Part shown: positions 51,240-59,756 of the stretch, piece after piece
Position numbering within the stretch: the stretch's first letter is position 1
Layout: the number at the start of each line of letters is the position of its first letter
NCBI GenBank assembly: GCA_018818125.1
Contig: JAHISQ010000176.1
Span: forward strand, 1 to 64,000
Direction: 5' to 3'
DNA length: 64,000 nt
From: Candidatus Rifleibacteriota bacterium
GTDB taxonomy: Bacteria; Muiribacteriota; Ozemobacteria; Ozemobacterales; Ozemobacteraceae
Translations under genes and position numbers: made by a program
Notes under the pieces: generated by a model
The model's database searches: none
Told to the model about the DNA's origin: nothing
What the model saw: only the letters and a program-made list of their open reading frames with translations

Positions 51240-53162
51240 TCACTGTTTCTCCTCTTCGGGTGGCAGGGGTTCTGATTCTATGGGCAGGAAGTTGCCATCG
51301 GTAGTTACGTAGCCTTTCTGGTCGCCTGCGAAAACTACGTAGCTGTCGTCGCTCTGTAGCGAAACAGAGGTGTATACATGTGGCAGGAGTTGTTTGCCCT
51401 GAGAATTGATGAAACCCCAAAGATGATCTTTTTTTACGGCAGCCATGCCTTTTCGCATGCCGGTAGCCTCGTCAAATTGCAGCGGAATAATTATCTTGCC
51501 ATTTTCGTCGAGATAACCATATTTGCCGCCAGATTTAACCCAGCAGCGGTTCTCCGAAAAATTGCCAATGTCGTCGAAAGTCGTGTTTCCGGCTGACGTT
51601 TTTTCGGCAGGGAACAGAACCCATGAATTTAAGCGCTTCGCCAGCATTACACCCGTTGGAAGCACGCGTATTACTGAGTACTCCGGCCGGACACGCCAGG
51701 CGCCCATCGAATCCTGAACACCTACGCGCTTTTGGAAATATGCCAACTGCCAGTTCAGCTGTTTATCCCAGCTGGGCGTGTTAACCATCGGGGTGGCCGC
51801 AGGCTTGCCATCGCGAGTAATTATCATGATGCCATTTTCGCCATCTACAGCGGCCTGCCCTTTGTCGAAATCTGTGACCCAGGTGTAACTGGCTGAAATA
51901 GCAGGTTGCAGCTGTCTGTCGAGAAATCCCCACTTTTTGCCGCGCGTCTGAAAGGCAGCCATACCGTCAGAAAACTTTTTGACGCGTTTATAGTCGGTCT
52001 GAATAAGCTTTTTCTGGCGGGCATCGAATATTGACAGCAAATGATTTTTGGAAATGAGCAGGCAGGATTCACCCAGCGAGGTTATTGCCGAATCGGTCAT
52101 TGGAAACAGAGCATTACCTACTTCGTCAAAAATGCCCGCCATATTGTCTTTGTGGGCAATTATGATGCCGTCAGAGGCGACTTCGTAAGCGCTGAACGTC
52201 ACGGGTAGGATCATGCCCTTCGTGCGGTGAAACAGGCCTGTTTCGAGGGCGCTGCAGACATTGAAAAGATCCGGTTCCGGCATTTCGTTGATATACATGT
52301 GTTCAGGCTCAAGCAGATAGCGCCCTGTTCTGTCGATGATGCCGAAATTTCCTTTGGCAATAACTATGGCCGTGCCTGAGGCAAAATTGCCGGCTCTCTC
52401 GAATTGTTCAGGAATGACGAATTTACCGGAAATGTCGATGTAACCCCAGAGATTTTCTTGCCGGACGGCGGCCAGCCCTTCTCTGAAACTTACGGCCTCG
52501 TGGAAGCGCAGAGGAATGGCCTGTCGCCCGTCAGAACCGAGATAGCCCCACAGTTTGTCGGCAAAAACAGCGGCGCGTTCAAAGGCCATCGGAAGCATGC
52601 GTTCGTAGGTCGTATTACCGATAAGGTTTCCACTGCTATCAGTGAGATGCCAGCGTTCCTTGTTCCAAAAGGGAAAGACCCCTTGCTGGAAACCGTTTGT
52701 CCAGTCTTCGAGCGGGTCAACTTCGTAGAGGTCTTCAGAATCTACTCCGTCACCGGAAAAACGCAAGACCAGGCTATCGGTTTCCTTATTATTATCGGGC
52801 GACCAGACCTTTTCCCAGGCTGGCTCAATGACGAACTCGGCCGAAGTGTTGATGATTCCCCACTGCCCGTCTTGTTTTACCGGAGCATAGCCATGCATAA
52901 AGTGGCAGACCTTATCAAACAGTGGATGAATCTCGTAATTTCCAGATTTAGTCGTGTAACCCCATGCTCCAGTCGCCGTTCCAGTGTCGAAACCAAATCT
53001 GTTGCCGACCTGAACAGGCTTGAATTCCCAACTGCTGATCCCATCAAATGTGATATAAGCGCGGTTGTCGGCAAAAGTAATATGCGTCTGCTGGCCGAAA
53101 CTGGGTATCGCGGCCATCACCAAAAAAAACTGTAAAACAAAACACAGCAGCCATTTATTCAT
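51240..53162 (-). CDS. Large exported WG-repeat protein
   Basis: ATG 53162 opens a 640-residue protein with a signal peptide (about 1-24, ending IPSFGQQ). The upstream extension of the frame lacks signal character. After a short N-terminal unit (HITFADNRAYITFDGISSWE), at least ten WG repeats run to the end, for example KLWGYLGSDGRQAIPLRFHE, NLWGYIDISGKFVIPEQFER, KWGFLDRQLQPAISASYT, KYGYLDENGKIIIPLQFDEA and HLWGFINSQGKQLLPHVY. The repeats form beta structure that probably binds partners in the envelope. The ligand is unknown. It converges on the GIDE gene with 31 bases between stops. A truncated paralogue lies just upstream. Confidence 0.88.
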   Translation of the reverse strand: MNKWLLCFVLQFFLVMAAIPSFGQQTHITFADNRAYITFDGISSWEFKPVQVGNRFGFDTGTATGAWGYTTKSGNYEIHPLFDKVCHFMHGYAPVKQDGQWGIINTSAEFVIEPAWEKVWSPDNNKETDSLVLRFSGDGVDSEDLYEVDPLEDWTNGFQQGVFPFWNKERWHLTDSSGNLIGNTTYERMLPMAFERAAVFADKLWGYLGSDGRQAIPLRFHEAVSFREGLAAVRQENLWGYIDISGKFVIPEQFERAGNFASGTAIVIAKGNFGIIDRTGRYLLEPEHMYINEMPEPDLFNVCSALETGLFHRTKGMILPVTFSAYEVASDGIIIAHKDNMAGIFDEVGNALFPMTDSAITSLGESCLLISKNHLLSIFDARQKKLIQTDYKRVKKFSDGMAAFQTRGKKWGFLDRQLQPAISASYTWVTDFDKGQAAVDGENGIMIITRDGKPAATPMVNTPSWDKQLNWQLAYFQKRVGVQDSMGAWRVRPEYSVIRVLPTGVMLAKRLNSWVLFPAEKTSAGNTTFDDIGNFSENRCWVKSGGKYGYLDENGKIIIPLQFDEATGMRKGMAAVKKDHLWGFINSQGKQLLPHVYTSVSLQSDDSYVVFAGDQKGYVTTDGNFLPIESEPLPPEEEKQ

Positions 53163-53214
53163 TTGTAAATCTGCCTTTTGAGTTGAATTATTGAAAAGCG
53201 CGAGAATCTCAATG

Positions 53215-53433
53215 TCACCGATGGGATAACGCTTTCCACGGGCTAGTGCCATTTTCCGTGCCGAAACCAAATTTGTTACCAATCTGAATTGGTTTGAATT
53301 CCCAATCATTTATACCCTCGAATGTTATGTGGGTAAGCTTGTTTCGAACGGTTACAATTCTTTCCTGAGCTTCACTGGAAATCCCCGCCACGAAAAGAAA
53401 AACGATCAAATATAGTATTAGTCTTTTTGTCAT
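53215..53433 (-). pseudogene. Truncated paralogue of the WG-repeat protein's N-terminus
   Basis: The frame has a start, signal peptide (LILYLIVFLFVAGISSEAQE) and then THITFEGINDWEFKPIQIGN followed by KFGFGTENG. This matches the neighbour's YITFDGISSWEFKPVQVGN and RFGFDTGTATG closely. It stops after 72 residues, 52 bases before the intact gene, without a single WG repeat. It is most simply a tandem duplicate that lost its repeat part. Translation of the short signal-bearing peptide is still possible. Confidence 0.7.
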
Positions 53434-53766
53434 GCTCAGAGCCTATACAGTGTGCAAATTTCGTAGAATTTGGTCAGACGATTTCTTGTTCACATATTAT
53501 ACCATTTCGAATGAATACCCCATTTGGACGAGAAAATAGTCTGGTATGAGTTCTCGGCCCCGATTAAATCCTCGCCCATGCCGCTGATTTTTGCATTTTG
53601 CCAAAGTTTCAAAGTAGCCAACAATCCGAATGCTCCAACCAAAATTTCAGGCAATTCTGGAAACTTAACATCAGTGCCATTCATAGAGACTTTACATTAA
53701 TGATTTTAGCTGAATTGCAATGTGGATATGACATGGGTTAAAATCCAAAAGAGCTTTTAATAGAAT
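53434..53766. other. Intergenic region
   Basis: A minus-strand frame of 64 codons (53490-53684) has neither a ribosome binding site nor family character. No hairpin or promoter is clear. Confidence 0.35.
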
Positions 53767-53781
53767 ATGAAGGGGTCTTTC

Positions 53782-54813
53782 ATGAACCATAAGCAACTTT
53801 TTATTATCGTTAGCATATTTTTATTGTTTTCAGCATTTCTAAATGCTGCGGCTCAACCCTATAACATAACTGGAACCTGGACCTTTGGCCCCAATGGCGA
53901 AAAATGGACGTTTACAAAAACCAGTCCAGACGGTTATGCTGCCAAGGAAAGCGGCTTCGGCAACGCAAAAGGAACCGCGAAAGTCACTGGCAGCGATTTT
54001 CGTCTTGATTTTACCTTTGCCGGCGGTTCTGGATATTTCCAGGGCAAAATTGCAGAAGATGGCCTGTCTATTTCAACCACACGCTACTATGATGGTGCCA
54101 GATTTGTGTTTCGCAGAAGCTCAATTCCAGAAAATAGTAACAGTTCCGCTGTCACGCCAATACCGCCTACGCCTACGCCCACGGCCCTGCCATCTGCAGA
54201 TTCAGCATTTTCTCTTAGCGGAAGCTGGCAGTTTGGACCAGGCGGAGAATATTGGACGTTTACCTCTAGTCCAGACGGCACATGGCAGGCTCAGGAGCAT
54301 GGTTTTTCAAATGCAAAAGGAATAGCGAAGGTCACTGGCAGCGATTTCCGTCTTGAATTTAACTCTGCTCACGGCTCCGGTTATTTCGAGGGTAAAATTG
54401 CAGAAGATGGCCAGTCTATCTCAACCACACGCTACTATGATGGTGCCAAATTTGTGTTTCGCAGAATTTTCATTACCGAAGATAATAACAGTTCCGCTGT
54501 CACACCAATACCGCCACAGGTGCCAATCGCGCAACCAACAACCAAATTTTCCCTAGAAGGAAACTGGCAATTTGGACAAGGTGGAGAATATTGGACGTTT
54601 AACTCTAATCCAGACGGCACCTATCGTGCGCAGGAGCATGGCTTTGGCAGTGCTAAGGGAACCGCGAAAGTCACTGGCAGCGATTTTCGTCTTGATTTTA
54701 CCTTTGCTGGCGGCTCTGGATATTTCCTGGGCAAAATTGCAGAAGATGGCCAGTCTATCTCAACCACACGCTATCATGATGGTACCAGATTTGTGTTTAA
54801 GAAGATAAAGTAA
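53782..54813 (+). CDS. Exported protein with three tandem beta-type repeats
   Basis: ATG 53782 has AAGGGG six bases upstream, giving 343 residues. The signal peptide ends FLNAAAQP (about residue 25). Three units of about 85 residues follow, each with the pattern GxWxFGxxGExWTF, then GFxNAKGTAKVTGSDFRL, then GYFxGKIAEDGxSISTTRYY and FVF. They lie near residues 29-112, 143-230 and 255-342, joined by Pro/Thr-rich linkers. Units 1 and 3 are almost identical in DNA over about 130 bases (53976-54113 against 54668-54797), so the array arose or was corrected recently. The unit resembles a lipocalin-like or sugar-binding beta domain, but no family is certain. Confidence 0.75.
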   Translation: MNHKQLFIIVSIFLLFSAFLNAAAQPYNITGTWTFGPNGEKWTFTKTSPDGYAAKESGFGNAKGTAKVTGSDFRLDFTFAGGSGYFQGKIAEDGLSISTTRYYDGARFVFRRSSIPENSNSSAVTPIPPTPTPTALPSADSAFSLSGSWQFGPGGEYWTFTSSPDGTWQAQEHGFSNAKGIAKVTGSDFRLEFNSAHGSGYFEGKIAEDGQSISTTRYYDGAKFVFRRIFITEDNNSSAVTPIPPQVPIAQPTTKFSLEGNWQFGQGGEYWTFNSNPDGTYRAQEHGFGSAKGTAKVTGSDFRLDFTFAGGSGYFLGKIAEDGQSISTTRYHDGTRFVFKKIK

Positions 54814-54844
54814 CCCTTTGCATGACATCGGGTTCCCGACATCG

Positions 54845-54875
54845 AACAAACCCTCGTCTTAGACGAGGGTTTGTT
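54845..54875 (+). terminator. 14-bp hairpin, copy B of a dispersed repeat (terminator-like)
   Basis: AACAAACCCTCGTC and its complement enclose TTA, 31 bases after the three-repeat gene. It matches 50233 onward at 40 of the first 46 positions by eye (53%-GC arms), and the one change in the stem is matched by a compensating change on the other arm. Confidence 0.65.
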
Positions 54876-55200
54876 AGCATTTAGCAAGATTTTTGGCCGG
54901 TTTTCCGGTGAGGAATTCTGTCGAGGAAATCTACTCCGTCAATTTTAATTTAGCTGTGTGGATACAATTGCTTTACCACACTACTTTATACTGGTGTAAT
55001 AGATACATTCATTCTCATGATCGGCAGAGATGACTATTTAACGCCTTGTACCATCATCGATTTCTTCATAAGTTCTATCGACTCCCTCTGCTTCTTCATC
55101 AGGGTTAACCCGACGATAACGATTGTAAACAATGCATGTAAGGCCCATTTTTATGCCCACTGTCGTGTTGTTTTCTCTTCTGGTCTCCTTTTCGCAGCGA
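54876..55200. other. Intergenic region with a possible gene remnant
   Basis: On the minus strand, 55150-55034 reads without stops as ALHALFTIVIVGLTLMKKQRE and SIELMKKSMMVQGVK. This resembles a membrane helix with a basic tail but has no start codon. Otherwise nothing is recognised. Confidence 0.3.
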
Positions 55201-56247
55201 TTACCAGCGAAAGCCTTCCCAGCCTTCAGATCTGGCGATCTGATTAATGACTTCCCTGATTACCGGATCAGCATTGTCGCTGTTAGCCAGAATGAATGCT
55301 CCGCCGCCAGAGGATTCGTGTGCGATGAACATTGATCTATAGCCTTCTGTATTGCCAGTATGACCAAAAAACATTCCCGGCCCTTTGTCGTTGTAAAGAG
55401 CAAATCCTAAGCCAAAGAAAGGTTCGCGATATGGAGAAATCATTTCTCTGAGCGTTTGTAACTGCAGTAATTCAGACGAATCATCAAGCAGGATTTTCTG
55501 CAAATGCAATGCAAACTTGGCCAGGTCGGTAGGAGTGGTCCAGACACCGCTACCTGCTTGAGTCGGATAAACAAACCAATTACCCGCTACCAATTCACCA
55601 TCAGAACGATGGCCGCATGCCGTATTTTCACTCAGATATTCGGGAAGGGGCTGTGCGAACAAAGTTCTGTGCATGTTTAATGGCTGCAACAATTCATGCT
55701 GCACAAGGGTTTCAAAACTTTCGTTGGTAACATCTTCCAGAACCATCTGTAAAACGGCAAAAGCACCGGTAGAATAAATAAATTGCTCGTTAACCGGCTC
55801 TTCAACGATTACCGCAGGAGCATCGCATGGCCCGGTTCCGTTTAATACGTCTTTGAATGTGGGAATTGGATCTTCTTTAAGAAAACCTCGATAAGTCGGA
55901 ACATTGATCCCGGAAAAATGGCTGAGAATGTGCCTGAGGGTTACGGGGGTATCTTTGGTCCACTCGTTTTCCGGAAGCTTCCAGGATTTCAGATATTTGT
56001 TTACTGGTTTATCAAGGTCCAGCTTTCCTCTTTCAACCAGAATCATGGTCAATACCGCTGAAAGAATCTTACTGATCGAAGCACCTTGAAAGAGACTGTC
56101 TGGCCAGAGAGGTTCCTGCGATTCGTTGTTGATAAAACCTTCACATTGGGCGTATGCAAAGTGAAAGTCACGCAAAACCGCAAAACTAACACCTGCAACG
56201 TTATGTGTTTTCAATAAATTCTTAAGTTCTTTTGCTGAAAGGCTCAT
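55201..56247 (-). CDS. Serine hydrolase, class C beta-lactamase/penicillin-binding-protein-like fold
   Basis: The 348-residue protein has the active-site motif SxxK as S57-I-S-K60 (LFQGASISKILSAVLTMI). Y-x-T replaces the usual YxN (FIYSTGAFAVLQMVLED), and the third motif HTG is in MFFGHTGNTEGYRSMF. The family includes beta-lactamases, D-aminopeptidases and esterases, and motif changes of this kind are common in the esterase-like members. No signal peptide is visible, so it is probably cytoplasmic, which argues against a resistance enzyme. The substrate is unknown. It is monocistronic and divergent from a membrane-protein gene. Confidence 0.85.
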   Translation of the reverse strand: MSLSAKELKNLLKTHNVAGVSFAVLRDFHFAYAQCEGFINNESQEPLWPDSLFQGASISKILSAVLTMILVERGKLDLDKPVNKYLKSWKLPENEWTKDTPVTLRHILSHFSGINVPTYRGFLKEDPIPTFKDVLNGTGPCDAPAVIVEEPVNEQFIYSTGAFAVLQMVLEDVTNESFETLVQHELLQPLNMHRTLFAQPLPEYLSENTACGHRSDGELVAGNWFVYPTQAGSGVWTTPTDLAKFALHLQKILLDDSSELLQLQTLREMISPYREPFFGLGFALYNDKGPGMFFGHTGNTEGYRSMFIAHESSGGGAFILANSDNADPVIREVINQIARSEGWEGFRW

Positions 56248-56407
56248 TTGTGTTTACCTGTTTTATGTCATTTTGATAGAATTTGATGTCTAAACTATCA
56301 CGATTACGCAAATTTGCAATATTTCAGCTAAATCCGACAGGGCAAGCGCAGCTTGGAATATGTTAAATTGTAATTGGATTTTACATATAGAGAGGTTTTT
56401 ATAGAGC

Positions 56408-57136
56408 ATGTATGATCTTAACGACATTTCAGTAGAAAGTGACTTTAAGAGTATTAAGTTCTCGGAGATTAAGGTTGATCTAACAACTCCTCTGGAAAGC
56501 GCCTTCTGGTGGTTAAGTGTTTTGAGTATAATTGCGATTGTACTGGCGTGGATTTTTAGCCCCGGGCGGGAATTGAGTCCCCAGGCTCAGGGAGTAATGG
56601 TCGTTGCCGGGTTTTGTCTGGTTTTTTTTGGTAGTTTGTATTTCAACACTGATAATTTTTACATTTTCGACCTTGAAAGCCAGCAGATGCTTTATCATTT
56701 CAAATTTTTCTTCTACAGAAAAGTAGAGTTTGTAGCCAACTTCGCCGATGTTCACGCGGTTACCTCCAGCGGTAAGTATCATCGTGACAAAGATGAGGAG
56801 TGGTATACCTACCGGGTTAAGTGCATTTTAAATACAGGGCAAAATTACTATTTAAGCGATGAAACTCGTGAAGATCTGGAAAAGCAGAATAGAATAGCCA
56901 AAAAGATTTCTACCATAACCGGTGCTGAATATGTAAAAGGCTTGCCGGGATGTTATGCCATCGAGAAAAAATCTGGAGATAAGTTCAGTTTCAGCTTTTA
57001 TGAATGTTCCTGGCTTGATTTGACCAAACAGTCGCTGTTAGAAGTTGGTTTAGCCATTACATATATTGCGATACTTATAACAATCGGAAGAAATGGCCCT
57101 GAAATAGTTCAACTTCTAAAATCTATTTTTGGTTGA
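56408..57136 (+). CDS. Membrane protein of unknown function
   Basis: The 242-residue product has a polar N-terminus, two close membrane helices (about 33-51 WLSVLSIIAIVLAWIF and 62-78 VMVVAGFCLVFFGSLYF) and a cytoplasmic-type beta region (MLYHFKFFFYRKVEFVANFA). It ends with a last helix (about 213-230, EVGLAITYIAILITIG). The middle contains Tyr-rich strands (WYTYRVKCILNTGQNYYLSD) resembling PH-like domains of membrane proteins. No family is certain. It starts 160 bases from the divergent hydrolase and carries no obvious Shine-Dalgarno sequence. Confidence 0.6.
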   Translation: MYDLNDISVESDFKSIKFSEIKVDLTTPLESAFWWLSVLSIIAIVLAWIFSPGRELSPQAQGVMVVAGFCLVFFGSLYFNTDNFYIFDLESQQMLYHFKFFFYRKVEFVANFADVHAVTSSGKYHRDKDEEWYTYRVKCILNTGQNYYLSDETREDLEKQNRIAKKISTITGAEYVKGLPGCYAIEKKSGDKFSFSFYECSWLDLTKQSLLEVGLAITYIAILITIGRNGPEIVQLLKSIFG

Positions 57137-57311
57137 CCAGCACCTTATTTCCCACCAGGTTCATTTTTATTGGCAATAGCGTTGGCTTCACAAAACTGGC
57201 AGATGCTTCTTTTTGAAAATTACAGACAGGTGATAACTGTTGCGTTCTTTTGTGGTGGGGCAGTATTTTGATCGGCGTTTTTAAACAACCTGTCAGGAGA
57301 TTATAACATTC

Positions 57312-58337
57312 GTGAAAGATATTTTATCAGAAAATCCTGACAGCAACCTGGCCGGGAAAACAATTGCCCGGGTTTCATTGATCCGTCTGTTTTTAATGTT
57401 TTTTGTAGTCTCCGGAGTTGTTGGTTGGCTGCTAAGTGTATTCGTCTATCCTTTTTCCTGCCCGACCAAAGAGCTTACTCAGATATTGCTTCCTGAGCCG
57501 GAATTGAATAGTTTTGTTATTCGGAATACGTGGTATGCAAACAATCGCTATACTCAGTCTCTTCAGCAGGGGCTTTTGAGGCTGTCTAATGTCGCATCAA
57601 TAGCTGCTGATCCATTTGGGTTTTCGCCTGTAGCTTTGCATGTTCCAGATATTGCGGCTCCGTTTGTCGTATCAGGCCCATTGCGGGATCTCTATGATTT
57701 TCCTCTGGTACCGCCGCCGCCAAGTATAAAAGACAGTCGGGAATTTCTTCAGATACCTGGAGGTCCAGCCCTTTTCTCGTTTGCCGTATTCATGAGAAGA
57801 CAGGCGCTTGACAATGAGTATGAAAAGCGCCAGGCCATGGCGAGCACGTTGCAGAAAATGCTCGAAACAAAGCGTTTTCAGACGGTATGCGTCTGGTTGG
57901 TGATTTCCTGTTTTGGCGTGTATCTGTGGGTGAGGATTCAGAAAAAACCTTTGACACTGCTGGAACTGTTTATTCTTATCTGCATCGGCACCATTCCTTA
58001 CAATATGATCTTTGTGCCTAGTATAGGACGAGGCAGTGGTTCCATCGAAAACGATACCAGATTGATTCTGGTTGAGCATCGCGAAGCAATAAAGACACAG
58101 TTTCGAGAATATGTTGAAAAATGCTTCATAGACGGACGTTTAGATGCCAGCGCTCGTGATACCCTTTTAAAAGGCCTTGAAGTGCCTGGCCATTCGATTC
58201 CGGAGCATTTCAATAGAGGATTTCGCACTGGATCAATTCGGTTGCGCTATTTTGGCGTTTCTGAACTTATCGATCGAAATAGACGCAAAGGCCTTTTCTC
58301 CGTCTCTTGCGCACGAGATGAGGCCGGAGCTGAATAA
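57312..58337 (+). CDS. Two-helix membrane protein of unknown function
   Basis: GTG 57312 has AGGAGA ten bases upstream, giving 341 residues. Membrane helices lie at about 24-48 (LIRLFLMFFVVSGVVGWLLS), 196-213 (TVCVWLVISCFGVYLWV) and 222-240 (LLELFILICIGTIPYNMIF). A Pro-rich extracytoplasmic region (LYDFPLVPPPPSIKDS) lies between. The C-terminal 90 residues are charged and helical. The layout is unlike any family I can name. It is followed by the chemotaxis genes after 134 bases but shows no overlap with them. Confidence 0.55.
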   Translation: MKDILSENPDSNLAGKTIARVSLIRLFLMFFVVSGVVGWLLSVFVYPFSCPTKELTQILLPEPELNSFVIRNTWYANNRYTQSLQQGLLRLSNVASIAADPFGFSPVALHVPDIAAPFVVSGPLRDLYDFPLVPPPPSIKDSREFLQIPGGPALFSFAVFMRRQALDNEYEKRQAMASTLQKMLETKRFQTVCVWLVISCFGVYLWVRIQKKPLTLLELFILICIGTIPYNMIFVPSIGRGSGSIENDTRLILVEHREAIKTQFREYVEKCFIDGRLDASARDTLLKGLEVPGHSIPEHFNRGFRTGSIRLRYFGVSELIDRNRRKGLFSVSCARDEAGAE

Positions 58338-58471
58338 GACACTGTCTCAGTATGAGAGCTGGTAAGATTGCTTTGTTGATTCGCTGGCTAAAATTTGCTA
58401 TTTTTAATCGTTACCGAGAGCATCTGGAAGTTAAAGTTTTGACGTAAAGAACGAAATGGCAAGGAAAAACA

Positions 58472-58942
58472 ATGGATTCAAAAATCGTCAATCAATTCAT
58501 CAAGGCTTTGACCAGCATATTTGCCCAGGTCACTAATGTCAGCCTGACTAAAACTGATCTGGAATATTTTCCTGACGGGCATAAGGTCTCCGCCAAAATT
58601 GCTGCAATTCTTAGTATTGCCGGAGCTTTTAAGGGGCAATTTATGCTCATACTTAATGAACCCATGGCTTTGCAACTAACATCCGTCGTTATGGCAGGCG
58701 TGCCGGTCAACAATAGCAGTGATCTGGTAGATAGCGCCGTGCGCGAGCTCTGCAATATGGTTGCTGGCGAAGCCAGCAAGAGGTTGCTTGAAATTGGCTT
58801 TAATTGCGACATTACATTTCCTTCGATAGCTCGTGGCAAGCAGATTGACACAGCATCTCCCTCTTTTGTCAGCAAATTCGAGTGTGAGTGGGGTGAGTTG
58901 CAGCAGATTTTAAAATTTGAACACGTGTCTCAAATCAAATGA
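58472..58942 (+). CDS. cheX: CheX-type chemotaxis phosphatase
   Basis: The 156-residue product matches the CheX/CheC/FliY fold. The catalytic ExxN pair lies in the long helix SAVRELCNMVAGEASKRLLE (E90-x-x-N93 by count). CheX removes phosphate from CheY-P and so ends the signal. AAGGA lies before the ATG, and cheY follows after 112 bases. Single-ExxN CheX proteins act as dimers. No cheW, cheR, cheB or receptor gene is seen within the window. Confidence 0.9.
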   Translation: MDSKIVNQFIKALTSIFAQVTNVSLTKTDLEYFPDGHKVSAKIAAILSIAGAFKGQFMLILNEPMALQLTSVVMAGVPVNNSSDLVDSAVRELCNMVAGEASKRLLEIGFNCDITFPSIARGKQIDTASPSFVSKFECEWGELQQILKFEHVSQIK

Positions 58943-59054
58943 CAGGTGCTATATTATTGCGACATGAAGGTATTATCCGGTAGTAAATTGAACATAATCC
59001 AGCTCTGAATAGTGTTTTAGAGGTGTTTGTATTAATCTGAAATGAGGTGGGATC

Positions 59055-59414
59055 GTGAGTAAAAAAATATTGGTTGTAGACGACGCTTCAGTAGTGCGTC
59101 TGACCCTCAAGCATCTTTTCGAAAGTTACCATTACAACGTCTTAGAGGCCGAAACAGGTGAAGAAGCGGTAGAAAAGTATAAGACCTTCAAACCTGATCT
59201 GGTAACCATGGACATCACCATGCCAGACATGGACGGGATTACGGCAGTTATAGAAATTCTTAAGATTGACGCTAAAGCCAAAATCGTCATGTGCTCGGCA
59301 ATGGGTCAGAGTAACAAGGTGAAAGCTGCGATAACAGCCGGCGCCAAAACTTTTATTGTTAAACCTCTGCACCCTGAACGCGTTTTGTCTGTTATAAAAA
59401 AGTATCTCGATTGA
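59055..59414 (+). CDS. cheY: CheY-type single-domain response regulator
   Basis: The 119-residue receiver domain has all the key residues: D9 and D10 (ILVVDDASVV), phosphorylated D53 (TMDITMPDMDG), S81 (VMCSAMGQ) and K103 (FIVKPLHP). Phosphorylation by the CheA encoded next would alter its binding, classically at the flagellar motor. With no flagellar genes in view, another output is possible. GTG 59055 has AGGTGGG upstream. Confidence 0.95.
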   Translation: MSKKILVVDDASVVRLTLKHLFESYHYNVLEAETGEEAVEKYKTFKPDLVTMDITMPDMDGITAVIEILKIDAKAKIVMCSAMGQSNKVKAAITAGAKTFIVKPLHPERVLSVIKKYLD

Positions 59415-59672
59415 TTTCGTCGCATTACAGAAAATGACTATAGAGTGATTTGTCACATCTGGTGAACTTTAAAAGACTGCTTTTTCAAAATGGTGAGAAT
59501 CTGCTTTGTAGCTTCATTGTTCAGCTTGCCTATGGGTCTTAGATTGGCCTGTTAATAAGCTTTGCCGCGCTTGTACAACAAAAAACTGCTTGTATAAGTG
59601 CTTCTGCTTGTGATATTTTTACCAACAGCTAAGGCATTATATATAAAGTAGATCTTCGGAGAAGGAACTGAC
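59415..59672. other. Leader region before cheA
   Basis: 258 bases with no coding frame of its own until a short leader ORF at 59673. Promoter elements are not clear. Confidence 0.35.
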
Positions 59673-59756
59673 ATGCGCGGAATAAGAGCTTGCTGGCGTT
59701 TTAACAGTTTTAACCGGCAGCAGATTCCTGTTTTTCCTAGATCGGCAAGCTTGTGA
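59673..59756 (+). CDS. Possible 27-codon leader peptide overlapping the cheA start
   Basis: An ATG with a strong GGAGAAGGA upstream opens MRGIRACWRFNSF and continues to PRSASL. The TGA overlaps the cheA GTG (TTGTGA), giving the four-base coupling arrangement. The cheA start itself has no Shine-Dalgarno sequence. It may serve to deliver ribosomes to cheA. The peptide is basic and unlike any family. Confidence 0.5.
   Translation: MRGIRACWRFNSFNRQQIPVFPRSASL

Noticed and set aside
53490-53684. Minus-strand frame of 64 codons between the WG paralogue and the three-repeat gene
   Set aside because: There is no ribosome binding site, no domain, and it is separated from both neighbours. Chance is the simpler explanation, though a short protein cannot be excluded.
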